8,981 nt of DNA from JAISGQ01 sp964500965 (lineage in GTDB: Bacteria > Bacillota > Clostridia > Oscillospirales > Acutalibacteraceae). The translations under genes were made by a program, and so were the position numbers. The DNA is taken from assembly GCA_964500965.1 (NCBI GenBank), contig CAZCQZ010000057.1, positions 1 to 8,981 of the forward strand, written 5' to 3'. The notes beneath the pieces are model-generated. The model did no database searches. It worked only from the letters and a program-made list of their open reading frames with translations, and had not been told where the DNA came from. Below are positions 1 through 6,822 of the stretch, piece by piece (position 1 is the first letter of the stretch; the number at the start of each line of letters is the position of its first letter).

Positions 1-728
1 TGGGCGGCATTCAGCCCGCACAGGCGGACTACTGGCAGGCAACAAAGGCAAACGGTCACGGCGATTTCCAGATACTTGTATTTGCTCCGTCCACCGTTCA
101 GGAAATGGTTGACCTTGTAGCAGGTGCATTTGACCTTGCGGATAAGTACAGAATGCCGGCAATGATACTGGCAGACGGTATGCTGGGTCAGATGATGGAG
201 CCGGTCGAAATTAAAGAATCCGCTGTCGAGCTTCCGGAAAAGCCCTGGGCTACAAACGGTCACCAAAATAAGCGTGCTAAAAATATCATCAATTCCCTTT
301 ACATTCAGCCCGACGAGCTTGAAAGGCTCATCATCGAGCGTTATAAAAAGTATGATGAAATCAAAGCCGAGCATCAGATGGCGGAAAGCTATATGACAGA
401 GGACGCGGACATTGTTGTTGTAGCTTACGGCGCTTCTTCAAGAGTTGCGCGCAGTGCTGTCAACAGCGCACGTGAAATGGGAATCAAGGCAGGTCTGGTA
501 CGTCCTATCACTCTCTGGCCGTTCCCGGAAAAGGCTGTTGACGCAGTTTGCCAAAGCGCAAAGCATCTTCTTACCGTTGAAATGAGCATGGGACAGATGG
601 TTGACGATGTTAAGCTTATCGCCAACGGTCGTATACCGGTTTCTTTCTTCGGAAGAACCGGCGGTATTATTCCCACGCCGAAAGAAATTCTTGAGCAGAT
701 TAAAACTCTTGCAGGAGGTGTTCGATAA
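1..728 (+). CDS. vorB: 2-oxoacid:ferredoxin oxidoreductase alpha subunit, VorB-like (5' truncated)
   Basis: This is the C-terminal part (about 241 residues, reading from base 3) of the alpha subunit of a 2-oxoacid:ferredoxin oxidoreductase. The cytoplasmic, oxygen-sensitive complex oxidatively decarboxylates 2-oxoacids to acyl-CoA and reduces ferredoxin. The frame is open to the left edge, so the start lies outside the window; full-length relatives are near 350 residues, so roughly 110 are missing. The first visible residues (GGIQPAQADYWQATK, then NGHGDFQILVFAPSTVQEMV) match the conserved end of the pyrimidine-binding domain. The C-terminal domain has the family block VEMSMGQMVDDVKL followed by FFGRTGGIIPTPKEI. 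The wording is closest to VorB, the 2-oxoisovalerate (branched-chain) type, but a 2-oxoglutarate (Kor) role cannot be excluded from sequence alone. The stop codon TAA shares one base with the next ATG, so the two subunits are probably translationally coupled. A small ferredoxin-like delta subunit often precedes this gene and would lie outside the window. Confidence 0.88.
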   Translation, partial: GGIQPAQADYWQATKANGHGDFQILVFAPSTVQEMVDLVAGAFDLADKYRMPAMILADGMLGQMMEPVEIKESAVELPEKPWATNGHQNKRAKNIINSLYIQPDELERLIIERYKKYDEIKAEHQMAESYMTEDADIVVVAYGASSRVARSAVNSAREMGIKAGLVRPITLWPFPEKAVDAVCQSAKHLLTVEMSMGQMVDDVKLIANGRIPVSFFGRTGGIIPTPKEILEQIKTLAGGVR

Positions 729-1474
729 TGGCAATCGTGTTTGAACGCCCTAAGGCACTTGATAAAAATTTTGATTCCTATTGCCCCGGATGTACTCACG
801 GCATTATCCACAGACTTGTTGCCGAGGTTATCGACGAGCTTGGCATCGAGGGCAAAACCGTCGGCGTCTGTCCTGTGGGCTGTGCGGTTTTCGCATATAA
901 CTACTTTGCCTGTGACATGATTGAAGCCGCTCACGGCAGAGCGCCTGCTGTTGCTACAGGCGTCAAAAGGTCACTTTCCGAAAACGTTGTATTTACATAT
1001 CAGGGCGACGGCGACCTTGCGGCAATCGGCACTGCCGAAACCGTTCACGCCGCTACAAGAGGTGAAAATATAACCGCCATATTCGTAAACAATGCAATTT
1101 ACGGCATGACCGGCGGTCAGATGGCACCGACCTCACTGCCGGGTCAGATAACACAGACTACGCCTTATGGTCGTGATGTCAATTACGCAGGCTATCCTGT
1201 GCGCGTATGCGAAATGCTTTCAACTCTTGACGGTGTTGCGCTTGCTCAGCGTGTTTCCGTTGACTGCCCCAAAAACGTGCAGATTGCAAAGAAAGCAATC
1301 AAAAAAGCCTTTGAAAATCAGATTAACGGCAAGGGCTATTCGATTGTCGAAGTGCTTTCGGCATGTCCCACAAACTGGGGTCTTGCACCTAACGATGCGT
1401 TGCAGTGGCTTCGCGATAACATGATACCTTATTATCCTCTCGGTGTGTATAAAGATAAGGAGGCTGCTGAATAA
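728..1474 (+). CDS. vorA: 2-oxoacid:ferredoxin oxidoreductase beta subunit, TPP-binding
   Basis: This complete 248-residue subunit carries the thiamine pyrophosphate and probably the proximal iron-sulfur ligands of the oxidoreductase. The CPGCTHG motif (C19, C22) and a further pair in CPVGC near residues 48-52 are conserved cysteines of the family. The TPP/Mg motif is visible as G93-D94-G95-D96 followed by about 25 residues and N121-N122, then AIYGMTGGQ. The segment EAAHGRAPAVATGVKR is typical of Vor/Kor beta subunits. The length is normal for the four-subunit (not fused) enzyme class. An AGGAGG-like site (GCAGGAGGTG, 711-720) inside the end of the alpha gene serves as its ribosome binding site, and the start overlaps the alpha stop as TAATG. 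Naming of vorA and vorB is swapped between databases, so the symbol here means the TPP subunit. The function is firm; the exact 2-oxoacid (isovalerate, pyruvate-like or glutarate) is inferred. Confidence 0.9.
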   Translation: MAIVFERPKALDKNFDSYCPGCTHGIIHRLVAEVIDELGIEGKTVGVCPVGCAVFAYNYFACDMIEAAHGRAPAVATGVKRSLSENVVFTYQGDGDLAAIGTAETVHAATRGENITAIFVNNAIYGMTGGQMAPTSLPGQITQTTPYGRDVNYAGYPVRVCEMLSTLDGVALAQRVSVDCPKNVQIAKKAIKKAFENQINGKGYSIVEVLSACPTNWGLAPNDALQWLRDNMIPYYPLGVYKDKEAAE

Positions 1475-2007
1475 TGAAAGATTATAATATCCTGTTTGCA
1501 GGCTTCGGCGGTCAGGGCATTCTGTTCTCCGGTAAGGTGCTTGCCTACGCCGGTCTTATTGAGGGCAAGAATGTTTCATGGCTCCCCTCATACGGTCCCG
1601 AAATGCGCGGCGGTGCGGCAAACTGTTCCGTTTGCCTTTCCGAAAAGGCGGTCGGCTCACCGCTGGTTGTAAACCCGAATGTCTTTATAGCCATGAACGT
1701 ACCGTCTTTCGATAAGTTCATAAATGCCGTTGAACCGGGCGGAATCGTCATTGTTGACAGCTACCTTATTGATAAGAAAGTTGAACGTGACGATGTTACC
1801 GTTTACTATGTCCCGGCAACGAAAATTGCCGAGGAAAACGGCATAAAGGGTCTTGCAAACATCATTCTTCTGGGTAAGCTTCACAAGGAGCTGGGCTTCT
1901 GCGGTGATGAAGCCCTTGACGGTGCGCTTCTCAAGTGCATTCCTCCCAGAAAGGCGGAAATGATTGAAAAAAACAGAACTGCGCTGAAGCTCGGAATGGC
2001 TCGGTGA
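1474..2007 (+). CDS. 2-oxoacid:ferredoxin oxidoreductase gamma subunit
   Basis: This complete 177-residue subunit belongs to the pyruvate/ketoisovalerate ferredoxin oxidoreductase gamma family and completes the alpha-beta-gamma set. It opens with a Rossmann-like glycine motif (G10-F-G-G-Q-G15) and has the strongly conserved block YGPEMRGGAANCSVCLS near residues 40-56. The central part (VIVDSYLI) matches the family fold, and the length of about 180 residues is standard. The start shares one base with the beta-subunit stop (TAATG), and AAGGAGG at 1457-1463 is an evident ribosome binding site. It is the last gene of the operon, since a hairpin terminator begins 5 nt after its TGA stop. I give no symbol because vorC, vorG, porG and korC are all used for this family. 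Confidence 0.88.
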   Translation: MKDYNILFAGFGGQGILFSGKVLAYAGLIEGKNVSWLPSYGPEMRGGAANCSVCLSEKAVGSPLVVNPNVFIAMNVPSFDKFINAVEPGGIVIVDSYLIDKKVERDDVTVYYVPATKIAEENGIKGLANIILLGKLHKELGFCGDEALDGALLKCIPPRKAEMIEKNRTALKLGMAR

Positions 2008-2012
2008 GAATT

Positions 2013-2053
2013 AAAAATCCGGCACGAACAAAAACGTTCGGACCGGATTTTTT
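2013..2053. terminator. Bidirectional hairpin terminator between the vor operon and murC
   Basis: AAAAATCCGG (2013-2022) pairs with CCGGATTTTT (2043-2052). An inner helix CGAAC (2025-2029) with GTTCG (2036-2040) encloses a 6-nt loop, and a small CA/GA internal loop separates the two helices. On the + strand the stem runs into TTTTTT; on the - strand it runs into TTTTTAA. It sits between two convergent genes, 5 nt after the gamma-subunit stop and 8 nt beyond the murC stop. It therefore probably ends both transcripts. Function is inferred from structure and position. Confidence 0.85.
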
Positions 2054-2060
2054 CTTACGC

Positions 2061-3449
2061 TTATTTTTCTTTGATAATATTCGTCATCATTTTAGCACAT
2101 TTGTAAATATCGCCGCAGCCCATTGTTATAATCAAATCACCGCTTTCGGCGTTGTCCGTAACATACTTTGCAATCTCCTCAAATGTGGGCAAGAGCACAC
2201 TGCCGGGGATAAGTGCCCGGAGCTGTTCGGAAGAAACGCCCAAATCATCAATTTCGCGTGCCGCCATAATCGGTGTAAGCACAACCCTGTCGGCAATTTT
2301 AAGCACATCGGCAAAATATTCAAGGTGCTTTTTTGTTCTTGAATAGGTGAAAGGCTGGAAAACCGCCCAGACACGTTTAAAGCTCATTTCCTTGCAAGCC
2401 GAAAGTATGGCTTCAATCTCGGCAGGGTGATGAGCGTAGTCATCTGCAACCGTAATGCCGTCCTTTTCAATGTGGATTTCATATCTGCGGCAGGCACCGT
2501 GGAAAACTCTCAGACCGTGAGCAATCTGTTCCGGAGTTGCTCCGGCATATTCGGAAGCGGCAGTTGCCGCAAGAGCATTGAGAATATTGTGGTGTCCCGG
2601 TACAGCCAAAACCGCACGGAAAAGAAATTCGCCGTGCTTCATTACGTCAAATTCCCATTCGCTGCCCTCGTCCATTTTAATATTACAGGCGTAATAATCG
2701 TTGGTTTCGGCAATTCCGAATGTAACGACCTTAACATCGGCATCTTTGACCGCTTTCATGGAATTTGCATCATCACCGTTGACAATCAGAAGCTCACCGG
2801 TCTGCTTTGAAAACTTGTTAAATGAGCTTATAACGCCCTCAATAGAGCCGAAATATTCGAGATGGTCGGCATCGACGTTGAGGATAACGGCACAGGCAGG
2901 AGTTATTTGCAGGAATGTATCGACAAATTCACAGGCTTCGCATACCATGTACGGGCTTTTTCCGGCTCTGCCGTTGCCGCCGATAAGAGGAAGTTTGCCG
3001 CCGATAATAATTGACGGGTCAATACCCGCTTCAACCAGAATGGTTGTTATCATTGAAGTAGTTGTTGTTTTACCGTGAGTGCCGGAAACGGCAATGGTAT
3101 TTTTGTATCTGCGGCACAGTGCTCCTAAGAGAATAGAACGTTCAATTGTGGGAATGCCGCGTTTCACAGCTTCCAGAAGTTCGGGGTTATCCTTTTGAAT
3201 GGCGGCAGTGTAGACAACAAGGTCAATATCGTCTTTGATATTCTCCGCTTTTTGCCCTATCATGACCTCAATGCCATAGGAACGGATACGCTTAACCGTA
3301 TCGGATTCATTATCCACGTCAGAGCCGCAGATGATTTTTCCCTCGTTATGAAGAATTTCGGCAAGTGGGCACATTCCAGAACCGCCGATTCCCATAAAAT
3401 GGATTTTCTTTGCTTCGTTAAGAATTTTGTCATATGCGAGATTAACCAT
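2061..3449 (-). CDS. murC: UDP-N-acetylmuramate--L-alanine ligase MurC
   Basis: MurC is the cytoplasmic ATP-dependent ligase that adds L-alanine to UDP-N-acetylmuramic acid, the first amino-acid step of peptidoglycan precursor synthesis. The 462-residue protein has all three Mur ligase domains at normal length. The N-terminal UDP-binding domain has MGIGGSGM (residues 19-26). The central ATPase domain has the P-loop G123-T-H-G-K127-T-T and the NVDADHLEYF block near residues 200-210. The C-terminal domain opens with DDYAHHP (336-342) and continues with FQPFTYSRTK. The usual histidine in FQPHxYSRT is Phe here, a change I believe occurs in related clostridia. The ATG at 3447-3449 has only a weak purine-rich site upstream (AAAAGGCAG), so translation may partly depend on the preceding gene, whose stop is 26 nt away. 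The two genes share a strand with no obvious terminator between them and are probably co-transcribed. Confidence 0.96.
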   Translation of the reverse strand: MVNLAYDKILNEAKKIHFMGIGGSGMCPLAEILHNEGKIICGSDVDNESDTVKRIRSYGIEVMIGQKAENIKDDIDLVVYTAAIQKDNPELLEAVKRGIPTIERSILLGALCRRYKNTIAVSGTHGKTTTTSMITTILVEAGIDPSIIIGGKLPLIGGNGRAGKSPYMVCEACEFVDTFLQITPACAVILNVDADHLEYFGSIEGVISSFNKFSKQTGELLIVNGDDANSMKAVKDADVKVVTFGIAETNDYYACNIKMDEGSEWEFDVMKHGEFLFRAVLAVPGHHNILNALAATAASEYAGATPEQIAHGLRVFHGACRRYEIHIEKDGITVADDYAHHPAEIEAILSACKEMSFKRVWAVFQPFTYSRTKKHLEYFADVLKIADRVVLTPIMAAREIDDLGVSSEQLRALIPGSVLLPTFEEIAKYVTDNAESGDLIITMGCGDIYKCAKMMTNIIKEK

Positions 3450-3475
3450 AAAACAACATCTGCCTTTTCGATATA

Positions 3476-4381
3476 TTAAATAAGTTTGACAAGACGGAGC
3501 ATAAGGCTTTCTATTATGCCGCGTGCATCAAGAATATAAAAGCTTGCAACCAGCGCAAGAGATATGAACAGAAGCGGCAAATTCAAGCCGCCTTTTTTGG
3601 AAAGTCTTTCGTTAAACTGCTCGGCGCTTGCGGAGGTCGAATTTATTTTTTTGACTTTCTTTACGCATTTTTTCATGTAGAGCCTGTTTGCGAAAATGCC
3701 GGTGAGCAGTGATATTATAAAGGGTATATATGAAACAATGGTATATATATAATATCCCGATACCACAAAGCTGTCGGTACTCTGGAAAATCGAAGTTAAT
3801 GATTTGGTAACATCAATTCCGGCGTTATTGAGGTAAGCGATATAGAAATAGACATAGAAATACGATGCGGAGGTAAGCAACGCGGACAAACAGCCCAAAA
3901 GATAAAACTTTCTTGCAAAAAGCCATGTATATGAGCCGAGCAGTGCGGAAAAATTGATTCTGAAAACGCGCAGATTCTTCACTTTGGCAAAAAACAGCGG
4001 AATATAATACATCCAACCGTTGCCGACGAATTTTTTCAAATCTCCGACCGGTACGCCGTCAATGTTGTCACCGTCCGAAATAGTGTGACCCAGTACAGAG
4101 CCGAAGACTTTATTCGGGTCAAATTCGGCTTGTGCGTTATTTTCGGTTTCCTCATTTTTGCTTTCTTCGTTTTTACTTTCGGACTCGCTGCTTTCACAAG
4201 GCGGCGCAGTGGGAACAAAGGTGAAGCCCTCATCGTGCAACTGTGAATTTGCACAGCCGCCGTTGCTTTTATAGCACTCCCGGTGGTGAGGCGTTCCGCA
4301 GTGCGGACAGACCACAATATCATCGTTTTCCGTGAAATTAAGACCGCATACGGGGCACTTATCATTAGAATAATTCGGCAT
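3476..4381 (-). CDS. Membrane protein with N-terminal prokaryotic RING-type zinc finger and DUF2628-like region
   Basis: The 301-residue protein starts with a compact zinc-binding module: C9-P-V-C12, C25-P-H-C28, H32/H33, C36 and C43. This resembles the prokaryotic RING finger family 1. A hydrophilic linker rich in Glu, Ser and Asn follows (about residues 60-85). Then comes a segment beginning GVPVGDLKKFVGN (109-121) and running through FSALLGSYTWLFARKFYLLG (144-163), which resembles DUF2628. Hydrophobic stretches at about 161-184, 208-231 and 268-286 suggest three membrane helices, with the zinc finger probably cytoplasmic. An in-frame ATG 13 codons upstream (4420) is rejected as the start because it lies across the -10 box of the likely promoter. 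The ATG at 4381 has GAGGAG six bases before it. The function is unknown. A ubiquitin-ligase role should not be assumed, since such fingers in bacteria may only bind proteins or stabilise structure. It probably leads an operon with murC. Confidence 0.8.
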   Translation of the reverse strand: MPNYSNDKCPVCGLNFTENDDIVVCPHCGTPHHRECYKSNGGCANSQLHDEGFTFVPTAPPCESSESESKNEESKNEETENNAQAEFDPNKVFGSVLGHTISDGDNIDGVPVGDLKKFVGNGWMYYIPLFFAKVKNLRVFRINFSALLGSYTWLFARKFYLLGCLSALLTSASYFYVYFYIAYLNNAGIDVTKSLTSIFQSTDSFVVSGYYIYTIVSYIPFIISLLTGIFANRLYMKKCVKKVKKINSTSASAEQFNERLSKKGGLNLPLLFISLALVASFYILDARGIIESLMLRLVKLI

Positions 4382-4387
4382 AGCAAT

Positions 4388-4393
4388 CTCCTC
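4388..4393 (-). promoter_or_regulatory. Ribosome binding site that fixes the start of the RING-type membrane protein
   Basis: GAGGAG on the - strand lies 6 nt before the ATG at 4379-4381. No comparable site precedes the longer in-frame ATG at 4418-4420. This decides for the 301-residue form. Confidence 0.85.
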
Positions 4394-4411
4394 TGATATA
4401 GCATTGCAATT

Positions 4412-4440
4412 ATTATACAACTAATTTTTGAGTAATACAA
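4412..4440 (-). promoter_or_regulatory. Likely sigma-A promoter for the RING protein-murC pair
   Basis: On the - strand, TTGTAT (4440-4435) is separated by 17 nt from a perfect TATAAT (4417-4412). Transcription would start near 4405, giving a leader of about 24 nt that just contains the GAGGAG site. Only the TTG of the -35 box matches consensus, so the -10 box is the main evidence. Confidence 0.7.
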
Positions 4441-4483
4441 CACAATTTCGTGAACTAAAAATGATAAAATAGAAGAATATTTC

Positions 4484-4512
4484 TTTACAGCCGACAAAAA
4501 TTATCGTATACT
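4484..4512 (+). promoter_or_regulatory. Likely sigma-A promoter for prfB
   Basis: TTTACA (4484-4489), a 17-nt spacer, then TATACT (4507-4512) gives a near-consensus vegetative promoter. Transcription would begin around 4519, leaving a leader of about 50 nt before the prfB ATG. It is divergent from the promoter at 4412-4440, and the two -35 boxes are about 43 nt apart. Confidence 0.75.
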
Positions 4513-4570
4513 AAATAAGTATGGTATCACGAAAAGGCGTACCGCTAATATTAAAGACAGGACTGATTAA

Positions 4571-5695
4571 ATGCTGCAATTTGAAGAAATACTTCTCAGG
4601 CTCAGAAACATGGAGCCTGCATTAAAGGAGCTTTGCGAAGCAATGGGCGTTGAGCAGAGCAAAATCGAAAAGGAGCGTCTTGAGGAGCAAAGCTCACAGG
4701 ACGGCTTCTGGGACGATATGGAAAACTCCCAAAAGGTGCTTAAACGAATCAGCACACTTAAAAACATTATCGAATCCTACGGCGCACTTTATTCATCGTA
4801 CGAGGATGCTATTGCCCTTTCCGAGCTTGCAGACGAGGAGGGCGACCTTTCGATGCTTGATGAATGCACCGAAGCAGTGGCTCATGTAGAAACCAAAATG
4901 GAAGAAATGCGTCTTACCACCCTTTTGACCGGTGAATACGATAAGAACAACGCCATTCTGAATTTCCATGCAGGTGCAGGCGGCACAGAGGCTCAGGACT
5001 GGGCTGAAATGCTTTTCAGAATGTACACCCGTTGGTCGGAACGCCACGGCTTTACGGTTAAAACCATTGATTATCTTGACGGCGATGAAGCAGGTCTGAA
5101 AAGTGCCTGTCTGCTTATTGAGGGCGAAAATGCTTATGGCTATCTTAAATGCGAATCCGGCGTTCACCGCCTGGTGCGAGTATCACCCTTTGATTCATCG
5201 GGCAGAAGACACACTTCCTTTGCTTCCCTTGAGGTAATGCCTGAAATTACCGATGAGGTAAATATTACAATTAAGCCGGAGGATTTAAAGGTTGACACCT
5301 ATCGTTCCGGCGGTGCAGGCGGTCAGCACGTTAATACCACCGACTCCGCTGTCAGAATAACTCACCTGCCTACCGGCGTTGTCGTTGCCTGCCAGAATGA
5401 GCGCAGTCAGCACCAGAACCGTGAGGTTGCAATGAAAATGCTTGTTTCAAAGCTGGTTGAAATCACACAGCGTGAACATCTCGAAAAGATTGAAGATATT
5501 AAGGGCGTTCAAAAGGAAATCGCATGGGGAAGTCAGATTCGTTCCTATGTTTTCATGCCCTATACACTTGCAAAGGACCACAGGACAGGCTACGAAATGG
5601 GCAATATCACCGCTGTTATGGACGGTGACCTCGACGGCTTTATCAATGCATATTTAAAGGCTCAGAGCCTTGGAAATCTGGGTAATTTTGAATGA
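4571..5695 (+). CDS. prfB: Peptide chain release factor 2 (RF2), single-frame
   Basis: RF2 enters the ribosomal A site at UGA and UAA stop codons and triggers hydrolysis of the peptidyl-tRNA ester. The 374-residue protein carries the stop-codon recognition tripeptide S205-P206-F207 within RVSPFDSSGRRHTSF. The catalytic G250-G251-Q252 lies in RSGGAGGQHVN, at the same number as in E. coli RF2. The N-terminal coiled region contains the RF2-type GFWDD and SQKVL blocks near residues 45-56. The SPF tripeptide separates it from RF1, which has PxT. Unlike most bacterial prfB genes, there is no in-frame UGA near codon 25: the whole gene reads in one frame from an ATG preceded by AGGA (4559-4562, 8-nt spacing). 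The region where the shift site would lie reads AAAGGAG CTT TGC (4624-4636). The gene has its own promoter, and its TGA stop overlaps the next ATG as ATGA. Confidence 0.96.
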   Translation: MLQFEEILLRLRNMEPALKELCEAMGVEQSKIEKERLEEQSSQDGFWDDMENSQKVLKRISTLKNIIESYGALYSSYEDAIALSELADEEGDLSMLDECTEAVAHVETKMEEMRLTTLLTGEYDKNNAILNFHAGAGGTEAQDWAEMLFRMYTRWSERHGFTVKTIDYLDGDEAGLKSACLLIEGENAYGYLKCESGVHRLVRVSPFDSSGRRHTSFASLEVMPEITDEVNITIKPEDLKVDTYRSGGAGGQHVNTTDSAVRITHLPTGVVVACQNERSQHQNREVAMKMLVSKLVEITQREHLEKIEDIKGVQKEIAWGSQIRSYVFMPYTLAKDHRTGYEMGNITAVMDGDLDGFINAYLKAQSLGNLGNFE

Positions 5696-6810
5696 GTGAT
5701 ATTTTAATGGTAGCCCCCTGTCTTATGGGCTTGGAGGGGCTTGTTTCCAACGAGCTTAAAAGAATGGAAGCCGAGAATGTGATTGCGGAAAACGGACGGG
5801 TTTTCTTTTCCGGCAGTGAAAACATTCTTGCAAGAGCTAACATCGGGTCAAGGTATTCCGAGCGAATAGCCGTTTTGCTCGGCAGATTCGATGCTCTTTC
5901 CTTTGACGAGCTTTTTGAAAAAACAAAGGCTCTTGACTGGTCACGCTGGATTGGTAAAACCGATGCGTTTCCGGTAAAGGGAAGCTCCGTAAATTCAAAG
6001 CTGCACAGCATTCCCGACTGTCAGAAGATAATCAAAAAGGCAATAGTCGAAAGTCTGAAACAGAAATATCATGTTAACTGGCTTGAAGAAACCGGCGTCA
6101 GAAAACAGATTGCGTTTCTTATTTATAAGGATAACGTGTGTATGATGCTTGAGACTTCCGGTGAGGGTCTGCACAAAAGAGGGTACAGGAAAGAAGGCGC
6201 AATAGCGCCGATTAAGGAAACCCTTGCCGCCGCTATTGCCGATATTTCCTTTGTCCGCCGTGACACTCATGTAATCGACCCTTGTTGCGGTTCGGGCACA
6301 CTGCTTATTGAATCGGCTTTAAAAGCAATGAATATCGCACCGGGACTTCAGCGTAACTTTGCCGCCGAAAAATTTGAGCAGATTTTGCCGAATGTCTGGC
6401 GCGAAGAAAGAGCAAGGGCAAGAGATTTGATAAACAGAGATGTGGGCTTTTCCGCCTGCGGCTTCGATATTGACAACAGAACTCTCGAAATCGCAAAAGC
6501 AAACGCCGCTAAAGCCGGAGTTGCGGGTAAAATCGAATTTGCCTGCCGTGACATACGCGATTTTGAAAGTGATGCGGAAAAAGCGGTGGTCATCTGCAAT
6601 CCGCCTTACGGCGAAAGGCTTCTTGATACCAGTGAAGCAAGCGAGCTTTACAGCGTTATGGGGCGAAAATTCCGCAGAAAACCCGGCTGGACGTACAGCA
6701 TAATAAGTCCCGACGAGCAGTTTGAGAAAATTTTCGGCAGAAAAGCCGACAAGAGGAGAAAATTGTATAACGGTATGATAAAATGCCAGTTGTATACATA
6801 TTATAAGTAA
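5692..6810 (+). CDS. Class I SAM-dependent RNA methyltransferase, THUMP-type (RlmL N-half/YpsC family)
   Basis: This 372-residue protein has the order of the RlmL/YpsC family. An N-terminal ferredoxin-like and THUMP RNA-binding part spans about residues 1-155. A Rossmann methyltransferase domain follows, with the SAM-binding motif D196-P-C-C-G-S-G-T and the catalytic-type motif N303-P-P-Y-G-E-R. The NPPY motif is typical of N-methylation of a base exocyclic amine. In E. coli the corresponding half of RlmKL makes N2-methylguanosine at 23S rRNA position 2445. The same target is plausible here but inferred, and YpsC itself is less well characterised, so no symbol is given. The length matches stand-alone family members of about 370-385 residues. 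The start ATG overlaps the prfB stop (ATGA), so translation is probably coupled to termination on prfB. Confidence 0.88.
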   Translation: MSDILMVAPCLMGLEGLVSNELKRMEAENVIAENGRVFFSGSENILARANIGSRYSERIAVLLGRFDALSFDELFEKTKALDWSRWIGKTDAFPVKGSSVNSKLHSIPDCQKIIKKAIVESLKQKYHVNWLEETGVRKQIAFLIYKDNVCMMLETSGEGLHKRGYRKEGAIAPIKETLAAAIADISFVRRDTHVIDPCCGSGTLLIESALKAMNIAPGLQRNFAAEKFEQILPNVWREERARARDLINRDVGFSACGFDIDNRTLEIAKANAAKAGVAGKIEFACRDIRDFESDAEKAVVICNPPYGERLLDTSEASELYSVMGRKFRRKPGWTYSIISPDEQFEKIFGRKADKRRKLYNGMIKCQLYTYYK

Positions 6811-6814
6811 GGAG
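6809..6814 (+). promoter_or_regulatory. Ribosome binding site that fixes the start of the lipid kinase gene
   Basis: AAGGAG lies 8 nt before the ATG at 6823. An in-frame GTG at 6814-6816 begins inside this motif and so cannot use it. This makes ATG 6823 the better start. Confidence 0.8.
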
Positions 6815-6822
6815 TGGCGGCA

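Noticed and set aside
425..934. A 169-codon open frame on the - strand across the alpha and beta oxidoreductase genes
   Set aside because: It is a shadow of conserved coding sequence, running antisense across the alpha-beta junction and matching no known family.
2004..2342. A + strand open frame starting at the end of the gamma subunit gene
   Set aside because: It runs through the terminator hairpin and antisense to the conserved C-terminal domain of murC.
4382..4420. Longer 314-residue form of the RING-type membrane protein starting at 4420
   Set aside because: Its start codon would lie across the TATAAT box and has no ribosome binding site, whereas ATG 4381 has GAGGAG at ideal spacing.
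4036..4497. A 153-codon - strand frame overlapping the zinc-finger coding region
   Set aside because: It is in an alternative frame to the cysteine-rich module, which is clearly real, and extends through the promoter region.
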